Part shown: positions 1 to 11,724 of the stretch, piece by piece
Position numbering within the stretch: the first letter of the stretch is position 1
How the letters are laid out: each line of letters opens with the position of its first letter
NCBI GenBank assembly: GCA_965178125.1
Contig: OZ237736.1
Coordinates: forward strand, 930,001-994,000
Reading direction: 5' to 3'
Length of the DNA: 64,000 nt
DNA from: Bilabrum cf. latius
Taxonomy: Eukaryota; Bigyra: Bicosoecida; Bigyra; Bicosoecida
Translations under genes and position numbers: made by a program
The notes under the pieces: model-generated
What the model was told of the DNA's origin: nothing
Databases searched by the model: none
What the model saw: the letters and a program-made list of their open reading frames with translations, nothing else

Positions 1-137
1 AAAAAAGGAACATCAAACCCAAATCTGCAAGCTTTTCTAGCATAGTGTCCTGTTAAGTGCGTCAAGCCAAAGCATCCTTTATCCAATCCGGAGCTGGAGA
101 TATGGATGAACATTCTACGATATGATCGCATTTAGTC

Positions 138-3100
138 ATGGATTTCGAAGATGATGACTGGGACAATGCAAATGAAGCTTCCTTTGAAGAGAGTCTCGAG
201 TCGAACAATGGTGGCATCCCTTCTACAGCGGCAGCGCAGTCTTCGGCAAGTGCGTCATCAATTTTCCCGGGTGCTGCAGCGCTTTACCAAGCCAAACTGC
301 CAGACCTGCAGGGGGCTTCTGGCGAGCAGACTCCATCCAAAATTGAGCCTGTTGCAGGCGCTGCGGGCTAGCGGCTGCTTTCGAGTGCAGATGCCAGCAA
401 CGCGAGTGGTGCCTCAAGCGATGGCGTGTTTCTAGATCTCTCCAGTCGACGCGATCAAAACTTACCATCCCAGCCAGAAGGTGATGCATCTAGAACAGCT
501 GAATTCATGAGAAGGGTCAATCCTTCCCATAATCGCCCCAACCCGAGGTTCGAAAAGTATAAGGAGCAGCTACTCCAGTCATGTCGACGCGACCTGGCAC
601 GATAGACCATTCTTTCAAAGCTGTCTGCAGCATAGGCTCTGCACCGGTCGCATCTGACCATGATGCTCGCATCGTTGGTCCAACGGTCTTCGGCCTCTTG
701 CAATCCTGCCCTGCAGTCCATCCTTCTTTCGTCTATGCCTGCTCGATTGCTCGCTGCAAGCCACAGGCGTCCCGTGCCCGGTGTGAGCCGAGGATTGACA
801 GTAAGTACGCTTCAAACACTATCACTGAATCACATTGGTACATTGACGCGGTGGTTTGGCTCTCAATTCGAGGCGGTCGGGCGTGGGAGCGGTCCTGCCA
901 CTCCACCTGCCCAGCACGTCGCCACCTCTGAATGGCTGCTCGGGCTTGCCATGCAGCCGCTGCCGCAGCTATCCATCGAAGAGCAGCGGGCTATGTAGAG
1001 CGGAATGGCAGTGCGTAGACAAAAGCCCGCTGCACCGGCAGATTTCGTGCAGCTGTTCGCCGCTAGCATAAGAGCAATGGGCGTACCCTGCAGGCTAGCA
1101 CTCATGGGCGATCCGTTCGATGTCGCTGGCTTCATGCAGGGCAAGGTGGCACAAGCTCGACAAGAAGCCGCAGAGGCAACAAAGCGTGCAAAAATCGAAA
1201 GGAATAAGAGCACGAGAGAAATCGAGATAGATTTGCTCGGGGAAGAAGGAGAGGAAGGTGCAGCTGCTGCAGCAAGCTCGAGTGGCTCCAGTGGCGCGCC
1301 GGACTCCTCAAAGTCATCTGCGAGGCCAGGGACAAAGCGAGGCAGGCCTAGCACAGATAGTAGCCAGGGAACACAAAAATCAAAGCGCAGACGGTCCACG
1401 CAGCAGCAGTCAAAACCAGCCGACTAGACAAGGCTGTGCGGCTCGCTAGCACTAGGGTCTAGAACGAGGTAGGCAGAGCAGGTGGCCATGGCAGACTTCT
1501 AGGCAGCTTCCAGGAGAGCGAGTGGCCGCTGCGCGAGTAAGGCGAGCGAACTCAGGGATAAGCATACGGGCATTTCGGGGGGTTCCCGTTCGGGCGCAAA
1601 AGGGGGCAGCAGGAAGAGCAGCAAGCTTGCGCCTAGTTCCATGCCGGCTTGGAGGAGGCTGCTGCCCAATCCGAACCGGCCCCAATTTATGCAGGAGCTT
1701 GCAAGCGCTGGTGTTGTTCGATGGTGGGTCGAAGTTCTCACGCACGGGCCAAGTGAGGAAGAGGAGGAACCGGGTGGGCAGCAGGCTGCCGCTGCAGCTG
1801 CTGGATTGCCACCTCGTGCAGGTTCAGCGTCCTCTGGCGGCAATGCGCAGGCAAGTGGAGGTGCTTCCAAGCCTCGGTGGGTATTCGTGGATCCGATCAG
1901 GCAGCTTGTTGATACTCCTTTGGTACCTGCTGCTCTAAGGGCAAAATCAGATCCAGTTCAGTACGTACTGGCTGCCTCCGGGTCTGGGCGACTGACCGAC
2001 GTGACCCGGCGGTATGCACTGTCTTGGCCTGAAAGCAAGCTCGCCAGGGACAAGTGTGGTGTAGGACCTGCCGAAGTTGCTGCTCTGCTTCGTGCGTTTG
2101 AGCCTCCTGATGCGCACCCCCAGCCACGCCACAGGGGCAGGCAGCAGGATGGCTCGTCTCATCGCAATGCCCTCCAGACCGACCTGACAGGGATCGATGC
2201 AGCCGAGGCACAGGAGCTAAAGCGAGCAGAAGAAAGCGTCCCTGTGCCCACGAGTGTGCAGGGATTTAGAAGGCACGCAGAGTATGCACTGGAAGGACAG
2301 CTGCTCCGCAATCAGGTCGTACGACCTGGTGCAAAACCTGTGACTCTCTTCAAAGGCAAAGCAGTGTACCGCAGAAGGGATATCGCAGAGTGCCTTTCCA
2401 AGGACAAATGGATGCAGTTGCACGCACGTATCGTCAAACAAGACTAGTTAGATCGTCCTGCGGCCATGGTCATGTACAAGCCACGGCACAAGAAATCAGC
2501 AGCCGCGGAGGCTGAGGACGTCGCGAGTGGCAAGGCGTCAGCCTCCAAGGCTGGCCCACAGCCTGACGCTGAAGGTCGGATCCCATTGCCTCACTTCGGC
2601 GAGTGGCAAACAGAGGCCTATCAACCACCCAGAATTACGAATGGCATCGTCCCGAAAAACGATTTTGGGAACGTCGAGCTGTGGAACGAAAAGTGCATGC
2701 CAATCGGTTGCGCCGAGGTTGATCACCCATTGGCAGCCAAGGCGGCTGCCTCGCTCCGTGTGGACTATGCGAAGGCATTTAGAGGCTTTATTAGGAAGAA
2801 GGGGCAGGCACTTCCTGATATTCGAGGCATCGTAGTTGCAAAGGAGCACTAGGACATGGTGTAGCTCGGCGCCATCGAGCTCCAGGCCGAAAGGGACAGA
2901 AAGGCTGCTGAAAAACGTAGCAAACAGTTGGTCAAGCGATGGGAGAAGCTGGTTCACAAGGCGCTTCTTCGGTCCAGGCTACGTGCTGACTACGGAAAGG
3001 GCGGAGCGGCTGCTCTGCTATCCAGTAGCTCAGGTGCTGCTAGTGGAAAGTCAGCAGCTGCCCAGGGGCCTCAGTCTACCAAGGCAAAGGGAATCGCGAG

Positions 3101-3470
3101 GGGCGGTAGCGAAGGATCAGAGACAGCTTCCACTGGTCCTGGAAAACAAGCTGAAATTAGCGCGAGGCTTATTGACAACAGTGCAAAGCTGTCCGCGCTA
3201 CAGGGCATGCTATCCGAAGCAAACACCGCCTAGTAGAGCCGCGCCTCGGGCGGAGCCCAGCGAGCCGCTGTGGATTCGGATGAAGATGACGACGAGGACG
3301 AGGACGAGGTCGAGGATAGTACGAGAGATCGAGAAGCTAGCTAGCGAATGCAGTAGCGATATGAAGATTTCGATGCATATAGCCCTCTGGTGCACACTGC
3401 TGCTGGAGAGGGCAGCAGCAGCAGCTCTGCTGGCGTAGGACCGTCTTCAAGACAGTATGAGGAGCTTTAA
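138..3470 (+). CDS. XPC: XPC/Rad4-like nucleotide-excision-repair DNA damage sensor
   Basis: One continuous frame of 1,110 residues from ATG 138 to TAA 3468-3470, with no intron, containing about 14 in-frame TAGs read as Gln (for example 369-371, 996-998, 1425-1427, 2445-2447, 2850-2852 and a TAG-TAG pair at 3231-3236). Seen: an acidic N-terminus; a transglutaminase-like fold split by low-complexity inserts (WVEVLTHG, then RWVFVDP and LTDVTRRYALSW, equivalent to the WLCIDCARG and KDVTQRY region of human XPC); then the beta-hairpin domains BHD1-3 (ELKRAEESVPVPTS, FGEWQTEAYQPP, NDFGNVELW, CMPIGCAEV) at about residues 690-910. The C-terminus is acidic and low-complexity. Family knowledge: XPC/Rad4 binds helix-distorting lesions with Rad23 and centrin and recruits TFIIH; its transglutaminase fold is inactive. 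The start is the first ATG in a short upstream region. It converges with the next gene, leaving an 85-bp gap. Confidence 0.93.
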
Positions 3471-3555
3471 TGCATTTGTGGCAGAGTGGTTGACCATCGT
3501 GCTAGTTGGAATGGATGTTTGCCGTGTTCCACGCTGCCCAGTCAGAGACAGAGGT

Positions 3556-4902
3556 TTAGTTCCAAGTCGCATCGCAGACACATCTGGACCGCCGATGCAG
3601 CACGCAGCAAGGACAATTCGCCCCTCTGTAGTCTTCGCTCCTGCACCAAACGATGAGGGCATGCCTCTGACCCCTTGTGACGTCCTTGACCCTGTGCAGG
3701 TGCTGGCCCAGGTGAATCATGGCTATGCCAGGAATTGCAGGAACAGTGTCCTCCAGCTTGCCTTCATCTTCTGAGCTGCGGAGGCCCCTAAACTCCAATT
3801 CGCCGCCATCGAAATCAAGTCCCAAGCAGCAGTTGAGAGTCACCTCAGAGTCATCTGTGTGCGCGACAAGCCCCTTCCGGCTCCCTGCCTTGGCTCGCAG
3901 GGCCGCCTCAACCTCCACCTCCTCGCTGCTGCCTTCCCCCCCGCACCTGCCAGTGGTAGCACCGGCGCTGCTAGCTCCAGTACCTGCGGCATCCGGTCTT
4001 CCCGTTCCTTCAGCTGATTCCATGCCCATCTCCTAGCTGGTCGTCTGAGAAGATAAAGAGATGGCCCCAGAGGAGGCAACACCCGCTGTGACTGGGCCTA
4101 CCTCGCCGTCGCCCTCGCCCTCGCCCTCGCCCGCGCCCTCGCCCTCATCGCCCGCCCCAGAGGCAGGGCCGCCCGGCTCGGAGCAGCTTGAGCGCGTCTT
4201 GTCGCGGGTGTCGCGTCGTTCCTGGTGCTGATATGACGCGATGTACCCGTGGCGATACTCGAGGAACCCGCCCCCCACTCCAGGAAACAGGATGCCAGCC
4301 AGCGGGCGGACGACCATTCGCATGAGGGCGTCCTGGAACGGCTGCAAGCCCATCGAGTCCAGGACTGCACTGCCTTTGCCAAGGCCCTGCGCCGAGCGTT
4401 CCTTGTCAGACAAGCCAGCCTTCTGGGCGGCAGCGTCGGACCACTTGGAAAAGCTGGCCGACTCTTCGAGCAGTGCATTGCATACGTCTGCCGGAAACAG
4501 CCGAAAGCGGTACACGAAATCTACCGGCTCATCCAAGGCGCGGAGAACTGCCCCGGGATGCCTCTTGGCTAAAGCTTTGAGGATGGTTGGGTCAAACAGA
4601 CTGGCAGGATCGTCTGCAGCCCTGTGCAGTAGCGACCTTGCAACCGGTCTGTATAGGGCAAGCATAGACTTTCGCGCCCTCAAGTCCTCCATGGCCTTCT
4701 TGACACCATCCAATTCTTCTCGCAGAAGTCCGTCTAGTGCTTCGAGATCATGAGCAGTCCATTTTGCTAATGCGTGTGGATAGTGTCTTCTGGCGAAAAT
4801 CCCATGCAAAATCATTGCCAGGGACTTGGCCGGCTATCCCTTACGCCTCATTTCATTGATTTTTGTTTTGTCGATATCTTCAATCTTTGATGGTTCTGAC
4901 AT
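3556..4902 (-). CDS. OGFOD2-like Fe(II)/2-oxoglutarate dioxygenase with a large internal insert
   Basis: 448 residues, ATG at 4902 (MSEPSKIEDIDK) to TAA at 3556-3558; TAGs at 4033-4035 and in the N-terminal RRKG[Q]PAKS segment are read as Gln. Seen: the segment from FRLFPADVCNALLEE to FQDALMRMVVRPLAGILFPG, and the catalytic part with HTDDSEVTLNCCLG, FDGGELEFRGLR, GQHLHRV and RHALIVWCRS followed by CPCC. This matches human OGFOD2 in order, including the HxD...H iron triad and the Arg that would bind 2-oxoglutarate. Odd: about 115 residues of Gly/Glu/Ala-rich sequence are inserted between YQHQ (residue about 227) and GLVAHTDD (about 345), inside the double-stranded beta-helix. The substrate is unknown in this family. 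It lies 92 bp downstream of UBE2O on the same strand. Confidence 0.85.
4103..4145. repeat. CTCGCC minisatellite inside the OGFOD2-like gene
   Basis: GCCCTC or CTCGCC hexamers repeated about seven times; on the minus strand they encode alternating Gly-Glu in the insert that interrupts the dioxygenase fold. The repeat shows how the insert may have grown by slippage. Confidence 0.85.
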
Positions 4903-4994
4903 GTGCTTGCAAGAGCAAGTCTATGCAGTAATACTGCAATTGTTCGGCGACTTGTGCAGTTGCAGTAGGGACGTGTCGTTTTTCGTTTTCTTCC

Positions 4995-7900
4995 TCACTT
5001 TACGGGCGGCGGTCTCAAGCACCCAGCGTCGATCAAAGCGGCTTGCAGTCTGTCTGACTGTCTTTGCAGTACCCTAGCAAAGCCCTGGGTCGGCGGTTGC
5101 GGCAAAATGGCCCCGAGAGCCGCCACATCGTCGGCTGCACTGACAGGCTCTCGGCTAGACGGCCACGCGCCCTCCACCATAGCAGAGGCACCCAGCAGAC
5201 AAGCACCGGCAGCATCTCCCTTCGACTTCCCTTCGGAAGCAGTAGTATCTGCCGCCGCCTCGCTGCTGTTGACACCGGCCCCAGCTCCACCGCCGACGCT
5301 CGTTTCCCCAGTCAGTGCAAGCAGCCCCTGCAGCATGCCAAGAAGCCTGGCCCCGTGGACCGCATAGTGGGCCCTTACAAGAGCCTCCATTCCCCCTGGG
5401 GGTTTCTTGAGGGCACCAATCGCCTGCGTGACCGCTACCACCACCGAGTTCTCGTTGTAAAGCAGTGCCTGCCGCGCGTGCCCGGGCATGTCCTCGCAGC
5501 CCTCGAGCCCTGGCTCGCTGAAGTACGGCAGTCTGCTCCCGAGCAAGAGGCCCTACAGGCTGACTGCCACCTGCAGTATCGACGACTTGCCCGGCTACCA
5601 CCCCTCGCCCGTGGACCCCTCTCCCGTCTCCCAGGTACCAAGCAGACTGAGGCACACCTTGCCCGAGCCCTATTCGTACAGGTTCGGGTGGCCCCGCTCG
5701 CCGGAGAAAGACCGGAAGTGCACGAACGGCGGCCGAGACGGGAAATCGACGGGCGACATGAGCACGTCGAAGAAATGCAGCACGTGTGCACAGGGGCTGC
5801 ACGCCGGCCCCGCAATCGCAAGGCGAAGCAGAGCGATGTCCTCTGCGTAATGGCATGCGTACACGCCGGGAGGCAGCTCCGATCGCAGGATCTGCAGCTC
5901 CCGCTTGATCGCCCGAGCGAATCGCGGGTTGCTGCTCGCGGTCCGCATGCTGTGCGACCGCCATAAGGGGGGTCCTCCCGACTCCATCCCGCCTGCATGG
6001 AAATCGCCCGGTATCTTGTCAAGTGCGAGCAACTGGCTGTCGCGGAAGCCAGAACAGGCACGAATTTCACTTATAGCTGCCTGCATTGCCACGCCGTGCT
6101 TGTAAGTTGTAGTCGGCGAGGCAATCGAACTTGCCGCATCGCTCCCATTCGACACGTCTTCGGCGGGATCGGCCCCGGCCGAGGTCGAACCCGACGAGGC
6201 ACCATCTCGGATAGCCACCCCTAGATCAACGAGAGGATGCACACTGCTGCGCTCGCAGGGCTTGGCGTCTGGCCAGGCGTCCGATGCTGCCCCACTCGAG
6301 GCCTGTGGCTGAGGCGGCAGCAGATCCCCTGCCTGCTAGCTGCCTGCCTCGCCGCCGTCGGAACTCTCACTGCCACCTTTGGCAGACTCTCCCAGCAACT
6401 TCTCCAGGAGCGTGCGAAAAGATGCAAGTGAATCAGATGCACTATCCGCCAGATCACCGCCCTTGCCGTCTGGGGGCTATTTTGATCTTGAGGCTGCGAT
6501 GCCGGATCGCTGGCCGAGAGCAAACACTGCAGCAAGTCCATCCGCTGACAAGACACCAGTATGCAGCATTCGAGATGCCACTATCGCATGCTGTTTGTCA
6601 TCTTCTGAATCGACCTTCTTCAGATGTACGGGCAGGGTAGCCTCCAAAAGTCGGCTGGCGTGTCCCTCACAAGATTTTCCGGAGCCAGACGCGGGACTAG
6701 AGACTTCTCCAGCGCCAGTGATAGGTCCAGCATGTGATGAGAGAAGCTGTGGAGGACGAACCAGAGGCATGCGCATCCCAGCACCCGCCGCCGCTGAGGC
6801 TGACCCTCCCGGGAAAGACATCGCCTCACCCGTTCCTCCTCGCTGCATCCCCTAGAGTCTCACCATGCTGTCAGAGATCTGCGCGGCCTGCTCTCGGGAC
6901 AGCTGAGCCCCGGCCTGCTGCAGAGCGGCCTCGACTGCGGCACGGGCCCTGTCCGGGTCACTGCCATCGACATCGATCGTGATCAACTGCGCACTGGCTG
7001 CGCTGCCGGGCGGTGCCTCCTTGGGGTCGCTGACCGGAGCATCCCCCTGGTCACCGAGATTGTGCAGTTGGAACGGGTGCGTCTTCGAATAGGAGCCATC
7101 GGACCAGCACACGAGAAGCATGCCGTCCGCGCACGTGCGGCGAACTTCACCGAAAATGACGCGCTGAGTCGAGCCCCCTGCCGATGCATCGCCTTTTAGG
7201 CCGTCCGATCCTTCCCTACTGCTGCTGCTACTAGACGCTGGGCGCGCTTCGCCGTCCCCTGCCCCGCTGGAGGGGTCCGTTCCGTGGCCCGGGGGGTCGG
7301 GATCTATCTCTTTCCCACCAGCAGACCCACAGCTGCCCTCATCGCCACCCAGTCGAGCCACCACATCAGACACTCTGAAATTGAGCGTGCGACACAGCAC
7401 TAGATCGTACATGCTCTCTTCGGCATCTGCCCCCCCAGCTGTGGTCCGTTCCAATGGATCCATACCTCCGGCGAAAGAACCAATCTCTAGCTCTTTTTCA
7501 AAGGCAGCCATTTTTCCTCCAACTTCATCCTTGATGCGCTATTCTGGGGCATCTGCGGGTGCCGGCATCCAGTAGACCTGCACGGTGCGCTTGGCATCGT
7601 TGCAGCTCTGCACCACTCCTAGTCTTGATTTGCGAGCCCCACCATCCTCGGAGCTCTCCTCCCTGGGCTGCACGTAGTCTCCGGGCAGCAGCGTCTGGTC
7701 TCCCATCATGTACTCTGGCAGCAGCGCAAGGAGCACGGCGGGCACGGCTTTGGACATGGTCCCGTCTGACCACACCACGTCTACTTTCGACTTGACTTGG
7801 TGCACAAGCACAGCAGCCGACCGCCGATCGAAAGCGACGGGGAACTCAGGCAGGCCCGTGGTGCTGCCTGCCTCTCCAGAAGCATCGCTGTCGCTGCCGT

Positions 7901-8891
7901 CATCTTTCGCTCCAAGCTGGTCCGCTCCAGTGGGCGACGAGTTGCTGGCGCCGCTTGGCGCTGGCGGGCCACTGCCCGCAGCGGAGGCGCCTGCCCCAGC
8001 CCCAGCCCCAGCCCCAGCCCCCACGGAGGTACCTGCGTCCTTGCGTGCCTTGACCCGCTAGGCTGCTGCAACTCCAGAGGGTGTCAGCAGACCAGGAGCC
8101 CCGTACGTCCAGCATATTCCCCGCGGGTCGCGATAGGTCAGCCTATGCAGCTTGGGGTCATCGACAGGGATGACCGGAGGAGGCGGGCCAGCCTCTGTGG
8201 GCGCGAGACTCTGCTGCCAACTGACCATGATATTGGCGGCTCTGGTGCCAATGCAGACTCCTACCTTGTGCTTGTGCCTAGAGTAGGATCCTTTCATCCA
8301 CCTAGCAGAGCGGAGGACCTGCGCGGGGGCGCGGACGGGGCAACCCGCCGTAATGTCGTCGAAATCACCAGACTCGATCTGGAGCCGCTGCTCGTCCTGA
8401 GGCCGAATCGTGCAAACGCTGCCGTCGTCAAAGCCAATCGTGGTCTCTGCCTCCCATGAATCCACCTAGCCGACCCAGCTATCGTAGCATACGACCTGGG
8501 ATTGAATCCAGCCGTCTTGGCCCATGTCGGCGTGCTCGTGCGGCACCCAGGCCAGATCGGCATCCCGCCGGTGCACCGCTTCGAATTGAACCCCAAGAGA
8601 CTGGTGTATAGCAACCACCCTTCCAATTTGATTCAGGAGGGGGTCCTGCCCCTGTTGCTTCGCTACCTACACGTAGTCCCCAGGCATGAATCGCCTGTCT
8701 AGAACGGAGATGTTTTGCGCTTCAACGACAGAGAGCTGATCTGGGTCATCAAATCCGTACTCCTGCGGGGCAACATAACCACTCAGCTCGACGAGCCCCT
8801 ATCCGAGCGCTGGTAGATCGTCGTGGCTTGGTTCCGAGTGGCGGTGGTGTTCACTAAAGCGAGAAGTGTGCTGCGAGTGTGTGAGATGCAT
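4995..8891 (-). CDS. UBE2O: UBE2O-like giant hybrid E2/E3 ubiquitin-conjugating enzyme
   Basis: 1,298 residues, ATG at 8891 (first after an in-frame TGA) to TGA at 4995-4997, no intron; human UBE2O is 1,292. Seen: N-terminal SH3-like/KOW-type repeats with repeated GDYV and VVWSDGT or VCWSDGS strands (about residues 30-600), acidic/Ser-rich linkers, then the UBC fold (about residues 1000-1150) with the active-site Cys in GKVCLSLLGTW (about residue 1079), and a C-terminal GFARVLQRQSDRLQAALIDAGC matching the end of the human protein. TAG 5553-5555 falls exactly on the Gln of the conserved SIQGLI motif (here VSL[Q]GLL), and 5595-5597 lies in the W-x-x-KSS turn. Family role: mono- and multi-ubiquitination of orphan proteins such as free ribosomal subunits. 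One of the best genes for testing the code. Confidence 0.95.
7999..8022. repeat. CCCCAG hexamer repeat inside UBE2O
   Basis: Four copies of CCCCAG/AGCCCC encode a Gly-Ala run (GAGAGAGAGA) in a linker between the SH3-like repeats of UBE2O on the minus strand. Confidence 0.8.
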
Positions 8892-9391
8892 TCCTTGCGA
8901 GGAGCAGTACAGAGCCTTAAGGATTTCAAACTTCTACAAGACAACGGCCGTTTCTTCTCACACCCTGCATCCGAACGATAGTGTGGCAATCCAAGTCATC
9001 ATCTCTGCCACAGAGCACGGTGTCTCCGAGATACATGCCACAAACCGAATGGTCGCCCTCATCCAGTTTTCTTCGAGATTCGTGTATAATCTTCTCCATG
9101 ACTCGAGATTGCACGGATTATCTTCCCATACAACGCACAATAGGCCGCAGTTGCCTTAAAATACAGAGATACAGAAATACATTGTTGGGTAAAGATTCCA
9201 TGAACACCCAGATGCACCGTTGCCCCCGAGGGGGTTTGGGTGATCACCTAGATCCAGAGGAGCCCTAAAAACAAAGGACTACAAGACCCCCGGCCCTTTC
9301 AGGCCAAAGGCCCCCCGTTCTCAGCCTATGCCGCCGAGTTCCCATTCTTCGCCATCAGTGTGGTCCCCCACAGGCCCCCAGCCTGTTGCCT
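8892..9391. other. Intergenic stretch upstream of UBE2O
   Basis: About 500 bases with only short open frames on both strands and no recognisable domain or RNA. It should hold the UBE2O promoter and 5' UTR near 8892-8960. A small AT-rich run near 9157-9183 (ATACAGAGATACAGAAATAC) resembles, on the opposite strand, the ATTTCTGT repeats at 31443-31466. Confidence 0.4.
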
Positions 9392-9802
9392 TCACAAGGA
9401 GAAAGCATACAGGTGCGGAGCGTGTGCCCGGCACAAGGCGCGGTCCAGTCCCACATCGGGGTCCCCGGTCGAGACCCACCATTTCCTCCTCCATGACCGT
9501 CTCTGCGTCTCACGATCCTTCAGAGAGGCGAGCATGCACGCGCTCATGCCTTTGGCCCATTGCCTCTCTATATCCTTTAGCAAGCCGTGGGGCTTGAAAA
9601 TCCGTCGCTGTAGTCGGGCGTTCGCATTGGTTGCCGCTATCAGCTCCTGCGTGGCCGTGGCGGCTAAGGCAGCCGCCGCATCACCCTGCCTTTCCAATTT
9701 CGGAAGTGGCGTGCGCTTATTGGTCGGCCCAAAAACAAGAGTCTTGGCTGCCGTTGATGCGTTCACTGACCATGGATTCAGCCGGTTGGGGAGAATGGAC
9801 AT
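9392..9802 (-). CDS. Hypothetical protein, 136 residues
   Basis: ATG at 9802 to TGA at 9392-9394, uninterrupted. An Ala-rich, probably helical centre (AAAALAATATQELIAATNA) is followed by a basic stretch (ETQRRSWRRKWW). No family recognised. The start codon overlaps RAD52 exon 1 on the other strand by about 31 bases, so either the two genes overlap head to head or this frame is spurious; no downstream ATG before MSACM would avoid the overlap. Composition looks protein-like, which is the main reason to keep it. Confidence 0.35.
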   Translation of the reverse strand: MSILPNRLNPWSVNASTAAKTLVFGPTNKRTPLPKLERQGDAAAALAATATQELIAATNANARLQRRIFKPHGLLKDIERQWAKGMSACMLASLKDRETQRRSWRRKWWVSTGDPDVGLDRALCRAHAPHLYAFSL

Positions 9803-11517
9803 TGGATCAAGAGAATGATATTAACTAGATGCTCTAGGTGTGTTTGCCCTAAGTTGTTTTGTCCTCTAGAAAGTCTCTAAATGTGATGCAAGCACTTGCT
9901 CCAACACGTACCTTCGGCAAGACCCCCCGCAGAAGCCTGCCGATGCTTTAGAAGTGCGATATAAGCAAGTTGGAGGAGGAAGCAAGGTGAGAACTCCAGG
10001 AAATACACCCGTTATGCCCCGAGCCTGTCTGGCTTGATGCGCGTGGATCGCTTGCGTTCAAATTCTCCCTTCGAACCTCTTGGCAGGCTGCGTATCTCCC
10101 GAACGATACTGTGATCGCAAACGCAAACAGAATTTTTGGTGGGGCGGGGTGGTCCTCTCGCATACTGGAATGCAGGGTCGAGTTTTGTGAGGCCTCAAAG
10201 TCGGGAGCCTTTAGCGTGGGGTGCTCCGCGCACATTCGGATAACTCTGAAGAACGGCGCCTTCCGTGAAGATATTGGGTTCTGCTCCAGCGAGAACTAGA
10301 GACAAAAATCAAAAGCCATCGAGGTCTCTCGAAAAGGGGCCGTCTCCGACGGAATCAAGCGTTGCCTGCGCCAATTCGGTGACGCGTTGGGCAACTGTCT
10401 GCGAGCCCCCGAGTTTATCAAAAGAACACGAGAAATGCAAAGGCGCAGCGTCGAGGAACGAGCGCGGCAACACGCGTCCTCCAATCAGCAGGCTGGCTCT
10501 TTCAGTGCCCATTCCTTGCCACAGGCACCCCCTGTTCCCGAGTACACAAGGCCAGGGCAAGGGCAGGGGCAGTCCGCCGTGCGGTTGTACTCTGGCGGAG
10601 CTGCCGCACCGCAGGCCCCTTCATCCGCTTCATCGTCATCCTCTGCCTCTGCAGTGGGGCAGGCGCCCCAGATACCCAGTGCAGGGACGCAGGCGGGCGG
10701 CGCCACAGGCCATCCAGTGGGCGGCCAAGCGCCTGGGCTTGCCGGCGGCAGCAGGCAAACGCCGGCCTCCTCATCTTCATCCGGGTCATCCGCCCGGGTG
10801 GCAGCAGCCAAGGCACGCACCCCCGATCCCCCAAGGGGGCGAGGTCCCCATGACGGGGGCATGCAGATAGTCGACATCGAGGCTGCGGCCGTCCTGGTCA
10901 TGTCTCAGGCAGCCAGGGAGGCCGAGGAGCAGTTCGCTGCAGGCCACGGGGCGGGTGCGGGGGCCGGTGCGGGGGCGGGGGACAGTCGGAGCGGCGAGGC
11001 GGCAGGTGGTCAAAGTGGCGGAGGGGACGACCCGGACGCACCGCTGCTCGACCTGTCGCTCCCCGAGGAGCTGGTTACTGACCCTGACGCCGACGTGCTG
11101 GACCAGATCCTCAAGCAAGCCGACTCGCCCGCGCACGGACCGGGACCGGGACAGGGGTAGGGGGCAGGTGTTGTGCCCGCGGGTCCAGCAGGGGCATCTG
11201 CTGCGCTGTCTCCTGCTGGCAGCCACGCTCAAAAGCAGCCACCCTCGTCTGCAGGAAGCGGTGCGGGGCTTCGTGAGGCGAGCTCTGCGACCACCAACGG
11301 AGCAGTTGCTTCGGACGCACCGGCCTCAGGCTCGTTGAACACGAAGAAACGGGAGGCGATGCGGCTGCGGAGGGAGGCTGCGCTGCGCAGGAAGCGCGAG
11401 AGGGAGGCTAGCGGAGCCCCCGGCGCGCAGCAGAAGCAGGGAGCTGGGGCCGCTGGTGGCGTGTCCCAGGCCTCCAGCACCGCATCGCGCAGCCCGAAAA
11501 GGGCCCGGCTTGCCTGA
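9772..11517 (+). CDS. RAD52: RAD52 recombination mediator (three exons)
   Basis: Exons 9772-9837, 9933-9986 and 10087-11517; introns of 95 nt (GTGTGT...CGCAG) and 100 nt (GTGAGA...GGCAG), both phase 0. The spliced N-terminus aligns without a gap to human RAD52: WTLDQENDINQMLQKPADAL then YKQVGGGSKAAYLPNDTVI, against [20 protein letters not shown] then [21 protein letters not shown]. It continues NANRIFGGAGWSSRI, KNGAFREDIGF, VSDGIKRCLRQFGDALGNCL. TAGs 9826-9828, 9835-9837 and 10297-10299 are read as Gln; the last sits in the SEN[Q]R turn. 516 residues, ending TGA. The region after about residue 175 is Gly/Ala/Ser-rich with a basic KREAMRLRREAALRRKRERE helix. Role: annealing of ssDNA and Rad51/RPA handling in homologous recombination. 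An in-frame ATG at 9757 would add five residues. Confidence 0.92.
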
Positions 11518-11724
11518 AATGGGAACTTTCTCGTCGGAATTAAGCGTATGGTAGGTCTGACAGTATCTATTTAGACGATGAGCGAGCCGTTTGGGGCGTC
11601 AAAAGCCTGCGCTGCTTGCGGCCGTAGACTTCCCGGTTCGGTGCCACAGTGTGACCAGTGAAGAGACGCAATCCGTTTTTTTAATTGGTGCACCCTCTCT
11701 TTGCGAACAGTTACATCAAGCACA

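Noticed and set aside
9631-9828. A longer RAD52 N-terminus starting at 9631
   Set aside because: The added residues do not resemble RAD52, while the start at 9772 (or 9757) aligns immediately before the conserved region.
10265-10870. Separate plus-strand gene overlapping RAD52
   Set aside because: Out-of-frame reading of RAD52 exon 3; Pro/His/Arg-rich with no motif.
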